Shown: in pieces, positions 1-8,559 of the stretch
Position numbering within the stretch: the stretch's first letter is position 1
Layout of the letters: every line of letters starts with the position of its first letter
Assembly (NCBI GenBank): GCA_019359325.1
Contig: JAHHHN010000011.1
Location: forward strand, 117,090 to 181,089
Source: Mojavia pulchra JT2-VF2
GTDB lineage: Bacteria > Cyanobacteriota > Cyanobacteriia > Cyanobacteriales > Nostocaceae
DNA: 64,000 nt
Reading direction: 5' to 3'
Notes under the pieces: model-generated
The model's input: only the letters and a program-made list of their open reading frames with translations
What the model was told of the DNA's origin: nothing
Database searches by the model: none
Position numbers and translations under genes: made by a program

Positions 1-397
1 TGCGATCGCCTAGTCTCAGTTTCAGTGCATCCTCAAAATAAGCATATTTATCAAAATGATATGACTGAACACGATTTAACCACTGTAGACCATAGCGCTC
101 CCGGATAAATTGTACTTCTCCAGAGTCATTCTCATGCAGCCAATCGTTGAGTAGTTGCACTTTCCAAGTGCGGTTGTATTGTTCCTGTGTCTTGACGAAC
201 TGTAAAAATGCTTCCAATTCTTCTGCGGTAAGATCGTCTAAGGGATTGGCAATATCTGACACCCCATTAGAATTTCCCTGAATTTGCTCGACCGCTTGCA
301 GTAATATCTGTTTCTGCCTATCAGTGAGAGGACAGCTGGCTACATCACAACTTTTAAAGGCTGCTTGCAAAGCTGCTTCAATCTCATCTGGAGTCAT
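1..397 (-). CDS. hypothetical protein, partial (C-terminus beyond window edge)
   Basis: An uninterrupted minus-strand reading frame starts at an ATG (complement of 395-397) and runs off the left edge, giving about 132 visible residues. It begins MTPDEIEAALQAAFKSCDV and continues with a glutamine- and leucine-rich, probably helical region (PLTDRQKQILLQAVEQIQ, then LDDLTAEELEAFLQFVK). It has no signal peptide and no transmembrane segment. I do not recognise the family. It is divergent from the next gene at 513, so the 115 bp between them probably hold both promoters. The even codon pattern and absence of stops over 397 bp support a real gene; the function is unknown. Confidence 0.6.
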   Translation of the reverse strand, partial: MTPDEIEAALQAAFKSCDVASCPLTDRQKQILLQAVEQIQGNSNGVSDIANPLDDLTAEELEAFLQFVKTQEQYNRTWKVQLLNDWLHENDSGEVQFIRERYGLQWLNRVQSYHFDKYAYFEDALKLRLGDR

Positions 398-512
398 AAG
401 TTAATAGCAACTAAGGGTTGATTTCCCTAATTATTGCAAAAGTTATATTAAAGTCTCTAATCTCTAAAGTAATGAAATTCAGGTAAGCTGAATTTAAAAA
501 CAGTTTTTAGAT

Positions 513-1043
513 ATGGAAAAGAACAGCAGCATAACATCTTTGTTGAATTTACTAGCTTTAGCTAGGACACAATCCTCTATACTGAAGCAAATAATTACAA
601 ATTTTCAGTATTTATACTTAATAAACCTGAAAGTAATCTTTGTTGCCAGTTTTTTCGGGGTTCTATCTTGGATGTTTACTCCCTCTGCTATAGCGCTGAC
701 ACAACTTAGACTATTTGATATTTCTTATAAAGATTGTCCACCAGAACTAGCACAAGGAGCTGTGATAAGTAGTGGTTCTGGGGCTGCTAACTGTTTTATT
801 GTCACAGGTAAAGCTGAAAATGCTACTTACAAAACTGTCTACGACGCAGACATTTTTGGCCGCATTTATGATGCTAACAACGACTCAGTGATGCAAAATC
901 GTACCCGTTTAGGTTCGATTGCTGAAGTACCTCCAGGCATCAGTGATTTTGAATTGAGAATTTCTGTACCTGCAAATCAGCCTACTCCCTTGAAGCTGAA
1001 GCAGTTTAAAGCTGCTGGGTTTAGCGGTCAGGTACGTAAGTAA
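513..1043 (+). CDS. conserved hypothetical secreted protein
   Basis: Product of 176 residues. The first ~38 residues are polar. A hydrophobic stretch at about residues 39-62 (LKVIFVASFFGVLSWMFTP), followed by SAIALTQ, looks like a signal peptide or membrane anchor. The remainder (LRLFDISYKDCPPELAQG, then ANCFIVTGKAENATYKTVYDADIFGRIYD) is a small, probably beta-rich exported domain with two cysteines, at CPPE and NCF. An internal start nearer the hydrophobic segment is possible, because the current N-terminus is unusually long for a signal peptide. I recall this kind of protein only as a cyanobacterial conserved hypothetical; no function can be assigned. It converges with the YggT gene downstream. 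Confidence 0.6.
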   Translation: MEKNSSITSLLNLLALARTQSSILKQIITNFQYLYLINLKVIFVASFFGVLSWMFTPSAIALTQLRLFDISYKDCPPELAQGAVISSGSGAANCFIVTGKAENATYKTVYDADIFGRIYDANNDSVMQNRTRLGSIAEVPPGISDFELRISVPANQPTPLKLKQFKAAGFSGQVRK

Positions 1044-1151
1044 GCCGTCCTTATGAGCTAATTAAACTATATTAGTGGTTTAGAAAAACGAGAAACTGTA
1101 GAGACGTTTTCATCTTTAACGTCTCTACATCAGCCTGTATTTGAGTGTTAA

Positions 1152-1430
1152 CTAAAACCCCTGTACAAATGGCAGTCTAGTTAGATTTTGCAACAAGTCA
1201 CCAGCTAAACTAAGTACAATGAAGGCTAAGATTGGAGAAAAATCCATACCTCCCAAAGGGGGGATGATTGAGCGGAAAAGATTCAGATACGGATCGGTTA
1301 TCTGAGCTAACGCGGCAAAGGGTTGACTATAAAAGTCGATATTCGGGAACCAGGTTAATAGCACGCGAATAATCAGCAAAACATTGTAAATCTGGATGAA
1401 AGTAACCAGTGTGGTAATCAGCAAATTCAT
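1152..1430 (-). CDS. YggT family integral membrane protein
   Basis: Product of 92 residues with two hydrophobic segments (about 5-25 and 65-88) and the family signature between them: VLLIIRVLLTWFPNIDFY, then DPYLNLFRSIIPPLGGMDFSPILAF. The combination of the R-x-x-L-T-W-F-P motif, the DPYLxxFRxxIPP motif and a length of 90-100 residues is typical of YggT/YlmG. In cyanobacteria and plastids these proteins have been linked to nucleoid and membrane organisation and, for the CCB3 branch, to cytochrome b6 haem attachment; which applies here cannot be read from the sequence. It is probably transcribed alone, with the glycine-zipper gene upstream on the same strand. Confidence 0.85.
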   Translation of the reverse strand: MNLLITTLVTFIQIYNVLLIIRVLLTWFPNIDFYSQPFAALAQITDPYLNLFRSIIPPLGGMDFSPILAFIVLSLAGDLLQNLTRLPFVQGF

Positions 1431-1556
1431 GGATGGTTTGGTTTCCTGCTAAGTGTCGAAAGAAGTCTTATCATAGATTTTAATTTAGTCTGTGTGATGG
1501 CGTCTGCTGCTGCGACACCTACCAAAGTTCGGTTATTTCGCCACTGGATAAGTGTT

Positions 1557-1913
1557 TTAAGCATCTTTGGTAAAGGAGCGCTCATTCATGGCTTGCGGTG
1601 AACTGCCATTCACATTTCCGAGCTGCTTGCGTACATCATCTATTGTGGCATTGAGTTGGGCAATTTTATCTTCTAGCGATCGCCGTGCCGTTTCCATTTC
1701 CATGCTTTGATTTTCGGAGGCTTTCATCTGACGTCGCTTCGCTGATATTCTCTTGCCTTCATCTGAGTTATTAGTCAGTTCTGTCTCCTCATCTGCTAAT
1801 AATTCTGAATCATCGCGTCGGGAAGCAATCAAGGCACCTAGTACGCCCCCCACAACACTACCAAAAACTGCCCCTGCTAAAAAACCACTGGCAAAACCAT
1901 CACGCTGACTCAT
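1557..1913 (-). CDS. glycine-zipper (YtxH-like) hypothetical protein
   Basis: Product of 118 residues. The N-terminus has a glycine-rich hydrophobic segment, FLAGAVFGSVVGGVLGALIA (residues 11-30), with GxxxG spacing as in YtxH-like single-pass proteins. After RRDDSE come an acidic/polar linker and a helix (SLEDKIAQLNATIDDVRKQL, about residues 79-98) that could form a coiled coil. It is likely an inner- or thylakoid-membrane protein exposing a soluble tail. No catalytic motif is visible. It lies between upp and yggT on the same strand but is separated from each by more than 70 bp, so an operon is not certain. Confidence 0.65.
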   Translation of the reverse strand: MSQRDGFASGFLAGAVFGSVVGGVLGALIASRRDDSELLADEETELTNNSDEGKRISAKRRQMKASENQSMEMETARRSLEDKIAQLNATIDDVRKQLGNVNGSSPQAMNERSFTKDA

Positions 1914-1989
1914 ATCCTTAACCGCCTTGAAGAAACTTGGTGACTTTTACACTAGTTAAGTTATTTTTCTGCTCTAGCTGCATACTAGC

Positions 1990-2640
1990 TTAAGTCCCAA
2001 AGGTGCGATCGCCTGCATCTCCCAATCCCGGTACAATATACCCCTGGTTGTTGACTATTTCGTCGATAGTAGCAGTGTAAATAATTAAACCTGGATAAGC
2101 AGCACTCAGTTTTTGTAAAGCTGGTGGAGCTGCTACTACACATACAATTCGTGTCAAGGCTGGGTCAACACCCCGCTGTGTCAATTCTGCCATTGCTGTC
2201 ATTATTGATCCTCCCGTTGCTAACATTGGATCGGTAATTAACACTCTAGTTTGCGAATCAAATTTTTCTGGCAATTTGTTCAGGTAACACGAAGGTTGTA
2301 GTGTTTCTTCATTTCGCACTAAACCAAGATGGTAAATCGAGGCTAAGGGCAGCAAAGTTTGCGCTCCCTCTAATAATCCTAATCCTGCCCGTAGAATCGG
2401 CACAACTGCCACAGGCACTTGTGGATCAATCAACGTTGCAGGAGCAGAATCTAAGGGACTCTGCACAGTTGTCTCTTGAGTTGGTAACCACTCTCGTGAC
2501 GCTTCATAAGTCAACCATCTCCCCAACTCAACCATGGCACTACGAAATAAAACTGAAGGTGTGCCAGCATCACGAGCAACTGCCAGCCAATGCTTGATTA
2601 GGGGATGGGGTGGAACATAAACACGCAGTTGTAGCGTCAT
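1990..2640 (-). CDS. upp: uracil phosphoribosyltransferase
   Basis: Product of 216 residues. It converts uracil plus PRPP to UMP in the cytosolic pyrimidine salvage pathway. The PRPP loop DPMLATGGS (residues 137-145), the PILRAGLG segment (81-88) and the C-terminal GLGDAGDRTFGT uracil-binding tail (205-216) are all characteristic of UPRT and argue against other PRTases. The length matches the family (about 208-216). The start ATG gives MTLQLRVYVPPHPLIKHWLA, the usual N-terminus. The de novo counterpart pyrC also lies in this window, at 49447, but is not linked to upp. Confidence 0.95.
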   Translation of the reverse strand: MTLQLRVYVPPHPLIKHWLAVARDAGTPSVLFRSAMVELGRWLTYEASREWLPTQETTVQSPLDSAPATLIDPQVPVAVVPILRAGLGLLEGAQTLLPLASIYHLGLVRNEETLQPSCYLNKLPEKFDSQTRVLITDPMLATGGSIMTAMAELTQRGVDPALTRIVCVVAAPPALQKLSAAYPGLIIYTATIDEIVNNQGYIVPGLGDAGDRTFGT

Positions 2641-3109
2641 AGCCAGAATTAGGCAATTTTTTATTATATAAGAACTGAAACATCATAATACTCTTTCCTG
2701 CCTACGACTGACAGCGAAAATCACTCATCTAAAAATTATTGATAATTACTTTCATTAATAGTTGACATCTATTCTCAACCAAGGTTATATTGTTATCCAG
2801 TGTTCTCCTCTCTTTAAGGATCGGCAGACGGGATTGGCCAGCAGTAGCAGGCTTGTCCCTCTTTTTTTGGGTAGAAACGAACAAATCTAAAATAGAAAAG
2901 CTGAATTTCATAGGAATTTCGCCTATTGAATTTATATAAACCAAATCTGCAACAGCAATTACGCATTATTTTAATAATAAATGTAATCTAGATTACATTT
3001 ATTATATAATTTTATGCAAGTCTTGACATCTGCTTTTAATTGCTGAATTTGCATCAATCAAAGTTACCAGTATGCTGACAAAGATTAAGCTTTTTAATTT
3101 TTAATTGTT
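2641..3109. other. intergenic region between upp and crtH
   Basis: This 469-bp AT-rich region lies between divergent genes. It holds a perfect 32-bp palindrome at 2974-3005 (listed separately) and a short minus-strand reading frame (2729-2911 from its internal ATG, MKFSFSILDLFVSTQKKRD) that has no recognisable domain and only a weak ribosome site; I cannot tell whether it is expressed. The stretch just before crtH carries no clear AGGAG before the ATG at 3110. Confidence 0.4.
2974..3005. promoter_or_regulatory. perfect 32-bp palindrome containing an NtcA-type box
   Basis: Two uninterrupted 16-bp arms meet at TAGA-like symmetry (axis between 2989 and 2990). The core, GTAATCTAGATTAC at 2983-2996, matches the NtcA consensus GTA-N8-TAC exactly, and a TATAAT follows at 3005-3010. 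The spacing to that hexamer (8 nt) is shorter than in classical NtcA-activated promoters (about 20-24 nt), so repression, or use of another start site, is equally possible. The site is about 105 bp upstream of crtH and symmetric, so it could serve either direction. Symmetry and consensus are seen; binding by NtcA is inference. Confidence 0.5.
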
Positions 3110-4612
3110 ATGTCTCCTAATTCCCTATTTGATGTGATTGTCATTGGCTCTGGAATTGGTGGGTTGGTGACAGCAACCCAACTGGCAGCAAAGAAAGCTA
3201 AAGTGCTGGTATTAGAAAGTTATCTAATACCAGGTGGTAGTGCTGGCTACTTTGAACGTCAAGGCTATCGCTTTGATGTGGGAGCATCAATGATTTTTGG
3301 GTTGGGGCATCTAGGCACAACTAATTTACTTACCCGTGCCTTTGACGCTGTTAACGTCAACCTAGAGACAATTACCGATCCTGTGCAGATTCACTATCAT
3401 CTGCCCAACGGCTTTGAGCTTAAAGTTGACCGAGTTTATGAAAAATTTTTGCAAAATCTTACTGCTAATTTTCGCCATGAAGAACAAGGTATTCGTCACT
3501 TTTATGACGAATGCTGGAAAGTATTTCATTGCCTTAACAGTATGGATTTGCTGTCATTGGAAGAACCTCGGTATCTGATGCAGACATTTTTCCAGCATCC
3601 TTTAGCTTGTCTTGGTTTAGTAAAGTATTTGCCTCAAAATGTTGGGGATGTGGCAAAACGCTACATCAAAGATCCCCAGTTATTAAAATTCATTGATATG
3701 GAGTGCTATTGCTGGTCGGTAGTTCCAGCTAACATGACACCAATGATTAATGCTGGAATGGTATTTTCTGATAGGCACTATGGCGGAGTTAATTACCCAA
3801 AAGGCGGAGTTGGAAGAATTGCTCAAACACTGGTAGCAGGACTAGAAAAGGCTGGAGGTCAAATTCAGTATCAAGCTAGAGTTACAAAGATTATTACAGA
3901 ACGAGGGCAAGCCGTAGGCGTGCAACTGGCTAATGGTAAAGTCTATCGGGGTAAACGCATAGTTTCTAATGCTACACGTTGGGATACATTTGAAAAATTG
4001 TTACCTGTGGAAGCAATGCCACGTAATGAGAAAAACTGGCAACAGAGTTATCAAAAATCACCCAGTTTTCTAAGTTTACATATGGGGGTAGAGGAGTCAG
4101 TTTTGCCTAAGGGGACGGAGTGCCATCATATTTTGCTGGAAGATTGGCAGCAAATGGCAGCAACCGAAGGCACAGTTTTTGTTTCAATTCCCACTTTGCT
4201 TGACCCAGATTTAGCACCAGCAGGATATCACATCATTCATGCCTTCACGCCTGATTGGATAGATAATTGGCTGGGGCTTACCGAGAGTGAGTACGAAGCA
4301 CGTAAAGAAGCAACAGCATGGCGAATTATTGACCGACTAGAGAAGATTTTTCCGGGTTTAGATGCTGCATTGGATTATTTAGAGGTAGGGACACCTCGCA
4401 CCCATCGCCGCTTTTTGGGGCGACAAGATGGCACTTATGGGCCAATTCCTCGGCGTAAGTTGCGGGGGTTGTTGGGGATGCCGTTTAATCGCACGGCGAT
4501 TCCAGGATTGTATTGTGTAGGAGATAGTACCTTTCCCGGCCAGGGATTGAACGCGGTAGCATTTTCCGGGTTTGCCTGTGCCCACAGAATTGCTGTAGAT
4601 TTGGGCTTGTAG
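3110..4612 (+). CDS. crtH: carotenoid isomerase (prolycopene isomerase) CrtISO
   Basis: FAD-dependent enzyme of 500 residues that isomerises the poly-cis lycopene made by the CrtP/CrtQ desaturases to all-trans lycopene, at the membrane. An N-terminal Rossmann dinucleotide fold is clear (VIVIGSGIGGLVTATQLAA, residues 9-27, then VLVLES and PGGSAGYFERQGYRFDVGAS). The C-terminal carotene-desaturase-family FAD motif is GLYCVGDSTFPGQGLNAVAF (about residues 467-486). Length and the FDVGASMIFG and YCWSVVPANMTPMINAG segments fit CrtISO/CrtH rather than CrtP, CrtQ or bacterial CrtI. The gene is monocistronic and converges with the DUF2007 gene 13 bp downstream. The palindrome upstream suggests nitrogen-linked control (inference). 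Confidence 0.9.
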   Translation: MSPNSLFDVIVIGSGIGGLVTATQLAAKKAKVLVLESYLIPGGSAGYFERQGYRFDVGASMIFGLGHLGTTNLLTRAFDAVNVNLETITDPVQIHYHLPNGFELKVDRVYEKFLQNLTANFRHEEQGIRHFYDECWKVFHCLNSMDLLSLEEPRYLMQTFFQHPLACLGLVKYLPQNVGDVAKRYIKDPQLLKFIDMECYCWSVVPANMTPMINAGMVFSDRHYGGVNYPKGGVGRIAQTLVAGLEKAGGQIQYQARVTKIITERGQAVGVQLANGKVYRGKRIVSNATRWDTFEKLLPVEAMPRNEKNWQQSYQKSPSFLSLHMGVEESVLPKGTECHHILLEDWQQMAATEGTVFVSIPTLLDPDLAPAGYHIIHAFTPDWIDNWLGLTESEYEARKEATAWRIIDRLEKIFPGLDAALDYLEVGTPRTHRRFLGRQDGTYGPIPRRKLRGLLGMPFNRTAIPGLYCVGDSTFPGQGLNAVAFSGFACAHRIAVDLGL

Positions 4613-4625
4613 ATTATGCTCATTT

Positions 4626-5144
4626 TCAAAAGAACATAATCCAGAGTATAAAAAGGTTAAGTAAGTTCAGTAGCAGTCCCACAATGACTTTCCATCGTCT
4701 ATTTTGACTAATGCGGCGACGGCGGGAAACTAGTAGACGCACCAACAGCCACAGCGAATATAGTTGAAAGGGTAGAAAAATCAGAATTAAACCAATGACG
4801 GCAGATCGAAATGCTCTATCTGCTGTTTTATCTGCCGATGAAACTTTTACTATATTATCTTCATCTTCTTGAAGAAACAACTGTTCTGCTGTACTTTCAT
4901 CAGCCTCAGAAACAGGTTGATTATCCAAGTTGCCTGATTCCAGAATGGACTTAGCTAGGGCTGCGTCTGATTCATGAACTTGTAATTTAATCCAGCCTAC
5001 CGCTACAGTGAGATGCCAAGCCAAATCTACAGTAGACTCGTTAGCTAAATAAGACCTGATACCTTCAGCGTCTAGAAGCTGCTTTGCCAAGTTAGCCTCA
5101 ATAGAGTTGTTAAAGGTGGCTACTGTCACAAAATGATTAGCCAT
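4626..5144 (-). CDS. DUF2007 domain membrane protein
   Basis: Product of 172 residues. The N-terminal ~75 residues (FVTVATFNNSIEANLAKQLL, then AEGIRSYLANESTVDLAWHL and GWIKLQVHESDAALAKSIL) form the DUF2007 putative signal-transducing fold, a small ferredoxin-like domain related to the tails of PII-type or degradation-signal proteins. An acidic linker (residues ~78-105) follows, then two hydrophobic segments (about 112-134 and 150-172) separated by a basic RRRRISQNRRWK loop, so the protein is membrane-anchored at the C-terminus. No partner is visible nearby. The domain call is reasonably firm; the role is unknown. Confidence 0.65.
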   Translation of the reverse strand: MANHFVTVATFNNSIEANLAKQLLDAEGIRSYLANESTVDLAWHLTVAVGWIKLQVHESDAALAKSILESGNLDNQPVSEADESTAEQLFLQEDEDNIVKVSSADKTADRAFRSAVIGLILIFLPFQLYSLWLLVRLLVSRRRRISQNRRWKVIVGLLLNLLNLFILWIMFF

Positions 5145-5323
5145 AAGTTTCAGCTAAATTTTTCCGGAAATTGCGATCGCCTACTTAGTTACTTCTAGCT
5201 CATGCCAAGTTTGCAACACAATAAATTGAGATATCTATAGATCAATAACTATATATATATGATTTATTATTTATCGGTGAAAATTTACAGCAGTTGCCAA
5301 CTTAGTAAAGGATAGTAACAGCA

Positions 5324-6187
5324 ATGGGTGAAATAATTAATAGTGCTGTCAACGGCGATCGCATAAATTATTTTGTACATATTCAAGAAATTTATCCTCC
5401 CTTAGGCGCTTACATTACTCTTTATATGCTGGAAAGCTTTGGCACTACAGTTAAGATAAAGAGCCAATATCAAGCCCAAGAAATAAAGATACAAATTTGG
5501 ACAAATGCCTTAAATAAATTTAACAGTGAAGGTTTTTGGCACGCTATAGACTTAGACTACCAATCCCAAGAAGAAAAAGATACATATATTTTCCAAGGTT
5601 CATTTCTGCCTACCAGTCCAGGACAGTATCAATTTACTTACAGAATCGGGCTGAATCATGGTGATGAACAATGGCAATGGGCAGGAAGCTTTGGAGAAAA
5701 TGGCTATCTCGTAGTTGAACCTCCATCTCCTACTATGACATGGACACAAGGAGCAAACCATGTTGAGTTTTTGCCTGGGGTTTATGTTGGTAACTTAATA
5801 GCAGCTTCTCAAGCGGAACAGTTGCAATTTGATGCGGTGTTAAACTTAGCCTCTGAATTTACTTTAGCTTTTGCATCTACTGCTAATCTTAATTATAAAA
5901 AGATTGGTTTAACAGATGGAGCGCACAATTCTATATCTGATTATGCGTTGTTAGAATCTATTAACTGGATAGAAAAACAAGTTAAGCAAGGGAAGAAAGT
6001 TTTAGTCAATTGTCGAGCCGGGATTGGTAGAAGCGGCTCTGTTAGTATTGCCTATTGCTTCTACAAAAATCCTACTTGGATTTACCAGCAAACTCTAGAA
6101 TATATGTGGAGCAAGAAAGCAGATATTTATCCTCACAAACATCTCCAAGAAAGCTTGGAAAGTCTATTTCCCCGCAGTAACTTGTAA
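5324..6187 (+). CDS. dual-specificity protein phosphatase with N-terminal beta-sandwich-like domain
   Basis: Product of 287 residues. The C-terminal ~150 residues are a DSP/PTP-fold phosphatase: VYVGNLIAASQAEQLQFDAVLNLASE opens the domain and the P-loop NCRAGIGRSG (229-238) supplies the nucleophile C230 and phosphate-binding R236. The usual His before the Cys is Asn here. The N-terminal ~140 residues (IKIQIWTNALNKFNSEGFW, then FLPTSPGQYQFTYRIGLNHGDEQWQW) look like an immunoglobulin-like glucan-binding or CBM48/CBM20-type module. This order, CBM-like then DSP, recalls laforin and could point to glycogen dephosphorylation, but that is inference; a general protein phosphatase is the alternative. 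Start: ATG preceded by AAGGATAG. Confidence 0.7.
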   Translation: MGEIINSAVNGDRINYFVHIQEIYPPLGAYITLYMLESFGTTVKIKSQYQAQEIKIQIWTNALNKFNSEGFWHAIDLDYQSQEEKDTYIFQGSFLPTSPGQYQFTYRIGLNHGDEQWQWAGSFGENGYLVVEPPSPTMTWTQGANHVEFLPGVYVGNLIAASQAEQLQFDAVLNLASEFTLAFASTANLNYKKIGLTDGAHNSISDYALLESINWIEKQVKQGKKVLVNCRAGIGRSGSVSIAYCFYKNPTWIYQQTLEYMWSKKADIYPHKHLQESLESLFPRSNL

Positions 6188-6268
6188 GTGAAGATTCAGA
6201 TGTATCTGGTGTTGAAGAAGGCAGAAAAAAGTGCAGGCTTGAGGTTTCCCCAAGTAGAGTAACTCCAA

Positions 6269-6302
6269 AGAGGCAGAAGGAATACTGCCCTCTACCTTTT
6301 TT
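6269..6302 (+). terminator. intrinsic terminator after the phosphatase gene
   Basis: Stem AGAGGCAG (6269-6276) pairs with CTGCCCTCT (6285-6293) with one bulged base, followed by a run of six T at 6297-6302. It lies about 80 bp after the stop of the phosphatase gene on the plus strand and before the convergent purT. Confidence 0.55.
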
Positions 6303-6423
6303 GATAATATTGTATGGAGTTAAGCTTATACAAATTCAAATAATGTTTACGACACATAAATTAATCGTAAGCACAACATTGTTCCCTACCCATCTGTCGC
6401 ATTCTTTTTTTAAATTGGTTAAA

Positions 6424-7593
6424 TTAAATCAATTTAATTCTATTAGCTGCTCTAGTAGCCTTTTCCCTGGCTTCTTGTACATTTAGCCCTTTAGCCAAAG
6501 CTACTCCCATTCTGCGATAAGGATGGGCAGTTGGTTTACCAAATAATCTGATATCTACATCTTTTTCAGATAAAGCATCTGCTACACCTGCAAATGCAAT
6601 AGAATCTGATTTTTCTGAAGCTAAAATTACGGCACTAGCTGATGGGCCGAATTGTTCTATATTAGGAATAGGCAAGCCTAAAATAGCTCTTAAGTGTAAT
6701 TCAAATTCGTTGAGATTTTGAGATATTAATGTCACCATTCCTGTATCGTGGGGTCTGGGTGATAGTTCCGAAAAAATAACTTCGTCTTTGGTAATAAAAA
6801 ACTCCACGCCAAAAATTCCAGCTCCACCCAAAGCATCGGTAACTTTTTTAGCAATTTCTTGAGATTTTAATATCTTATCTTCTCCAATTTCTGCTGGTTG
6901 CCAAGACTCTTGATAATCTCCTCTTTCTTGGCGATGGCCAATAGGAGAACAGAAAATTGTTGGTGCATTCCACTGCTTAATTGTCAGTAGAGTTATCTCA
7001 ATTTCAAAGTTAATAAATTCCTCAACAATTACCTTTTGGGTATCACCACGAGAATTTGCGATCGCATAATTCCAAGCTGTCTCAACTTCACTTTTACTTT
7101 GCACTACAGACTGACCTTTACCAGAAGATGACATGACAGGCTTAACAACATTAGGAAACCCAATATCATTAGAAACTGCTATTAGCTCTTCCAAAGTTTT
7201 GGCATAACCATATTTAGCGGTTCTAATGCCTAATTCCTTATGCGCTAATTCCCTAATTCTGTCACGATTCATGGTGTAATTCGTAGCCGCCGCCGTAGGA
7301 ATAACTTTAATCCCACGCTGCTCAAATTCCACAAGTTTTTCTGTTCTAATTGCTTCTATTTCCGGTATTATAAAATCAGGTTTATGTTTGCCAACAATAG
7401 TTTCTAAATCATCGCCACTGAGCATAGAAATTACTTCCGAGCAGTCAGCAACTTGCATAGCCGGAGCATTTGCATAGCGATCAACAGCAATTATATAATT
7501 ACCAAGGCGTTGAGCTGCAATCACAAATTCTTTGCCGAGTTCCCCCGAACCCAGCAACATCAATTTTTGGGGTAACTTAATTGAATTATTCAT
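6424..7593 (-). CDS. purT: formate-dependent phosphoribosylglycinamide formyltransferase
   Basis: Cytosolic ATP-grasp enzyme of 389 residues that uses formate and ATP to convert GAR to formyl-GAR, the third step of purine synthesis, independently of folate. The N-terminus MLLGSGELGKEFVIAAQRLG (about 12-31) is the PurK/PurT Rossmann-like start. The ATP-grasp core contains FPNVVKPVMSSSGKGQSVV (about 146-164). VEEFINFEIEITLLTI and GVEFFITKDEVIFSELSPRP, then HDTGMVTLISQNLNEFELHLRA, carry the metal-binding acids and the PurT-specific HDTGxVT segment. Length matches PurT (about 390). It is followed 50 bp upstream in the genome by the pentapeptide-repeat gene on the same strand. Confidence 0.94.
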   Translation of the reverse strand: MNNSIKLPQKLMLLGSGELGKEFVIAAQRLGNYIIAVDRYANAPAMQVADCSEVISMLSGDDLETIVGKHKPDFIIPEIEAIRTEKLVEFEQRGIKVIPTAAATNYTMNRDRIRELAHKELGIRTAKYGYAKTLEELIAVSNDIGFPNVVKPVMSSSGKGQSVVQSKSEVETAWNYAIANSRGDTQKVIVEEFINFEIEITLLTIKQWNAPTIFCSPIGHRQERGDYQESWQPAEIGEDKILKSQEIAKKVTDALGGAGIFGVEFFITKDEVIFSELSPRPHDTGMVTLISQNLNEFELHLRAILGLPIPNIEQFGPSASAVILASEKSDSIAFAGVADALSEKDVDIRLFGKPTAHPYRRMGVALAKGLNVQEAREKATRAANRIKLI

Positions 7594-7642
7594 AAATTTA
7601 TCCAGACTAAATTATTAACCAAAATTTTATATTATTTGGCGT

Positions 7643-8140
7643 TTAATTATCATCTTTTAAACTGCTAAACCTAGCTCCGCGTATTTGTAAATCTTTACGT
7701 TGTAGGTTAGATAAACCAGTACCTGTACCAAACTCACATCCCTCTACTAGTGCATCTAACCAAATAGTCTGGTTCAGGGTTGCACCTGTTAAGTCTGCAT
7801 TTATCAAGTCGGCTTTTGTAAAGTTGGCAAATATGAGGTCTGCATTTACTAAACTACTGCCTTGCAGGTTTGCACCTGATAGGTTACCTCGAATAAAGTT
7901 TACTCCATCTAATTTTAAATCGGATAAATCTGCACTGCTTAAATTCGGAAACTTTAGCTGACTAGGCTTTTCCAAAAACCGCATTATACAAATTATATTC
8001 GCATCATTGAGACGCATTTTAGTTAAAAAATCATAACGAGCTATACCAAGTTCTTGGAGAATTTCTAGACGTTGTACTTTGGTTTGTTCTAAAAAATGAA
8101 TAGCGTTATGACGAAGATTTTGAGTTGGGTTATTTAACAT
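7643..8140 (-). CDS. pentapeptide repeat protein
   Basis: Product of 165 residues. After a helical ~60-residue N-terminus ([20 protein letters not shown]...), residues ~70-135 show A(D/N)LXX-type pentapeptides: [20 protein letters not shown], then [20 protein letters not shown] and [15 protein letters not shown]. These would stack into a right-handed quadrilateral beta-helix of about three coils. There is no signal peptide. Such proteins are abundant in cyanobacteria and mostly of unknown function. The gene could be read together with purT downstream (same strand, 50-bp gap). Confidence 0.8.
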   Translation of the reverse strand: MLNNPTQNLRHNAIHFLEQTKVQRLEILQELGIARYDFLTKMRLNDANIICIMRFLEKPSQLKFPNLSSADLSDLKLDGVNFIRGNLSGANLQGSSLVNADLIFANFTKADLINADLTGATLNQTIWLDALVEGCEFGTGTGLSNLQRKDLQIRGARFSSLKDDN

Positions 8141-8360
8141 AATAAAATCAAAATATAATTAATATATTTTAATCTTAATTATGCAACATTACTATTTATT
8201 TTTTCAATTATTTAGATAAAGGTTTTGAATCGGGCGATTGCAGTTGAGTAAGATAGCGTAAACTTTTATCAGAACTGAACAAACAGTAACACAGGGTAAT
8301 TACATCTTAATCTTCAGCCGAACTATAATCTGTTCAAAATCGAGAGTTTATTATTTTTCT

Positions 8361-8541
8361 ATGCTAACGCTTGAGCAAATTAAATCTGCTATTCTTCAAC
8401 TTCCACCTGATGAGTTTCAAAAATTCCTAGAATTGTTTTCTGATCTTGATTACCAGCGATGGGATGATCAATTAGAGAGATATTGCTGATGGTAAATTAG
8501 AAGCTTTAGCACAGGAGGCGATCGCTGCTCTATCTGTGGCT
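8361..8541 (+). pseudogene. decayed antitoxin-like gene (frameshifted)
   Basis: ATG at 8361 opens MLTLEQIKSAILQLPPDEFQ and continues ...LFSDLDYQRWDDQLER until a stop at 8487-8489. A one-base shift at about 8478-8482 restores RDIADGKLEALAQEAIAAL, exactly the expected continuation of the small cyanobacterial addiction-module antitoxin family (Q-L-P-x-D-E-x, then W-D-x-Q-I-E-x-D-I-A-x-G-K-L-D-x-L-A-x-E-A). The expected C-terminal E-F-K-x-G and any adjacent toxin gene are missing. The family resemblance is from memory; the frame break is seen directly. Confidence 0.55.
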
Positions 8542-8559
8542 ACTAACATTAACATTAAT

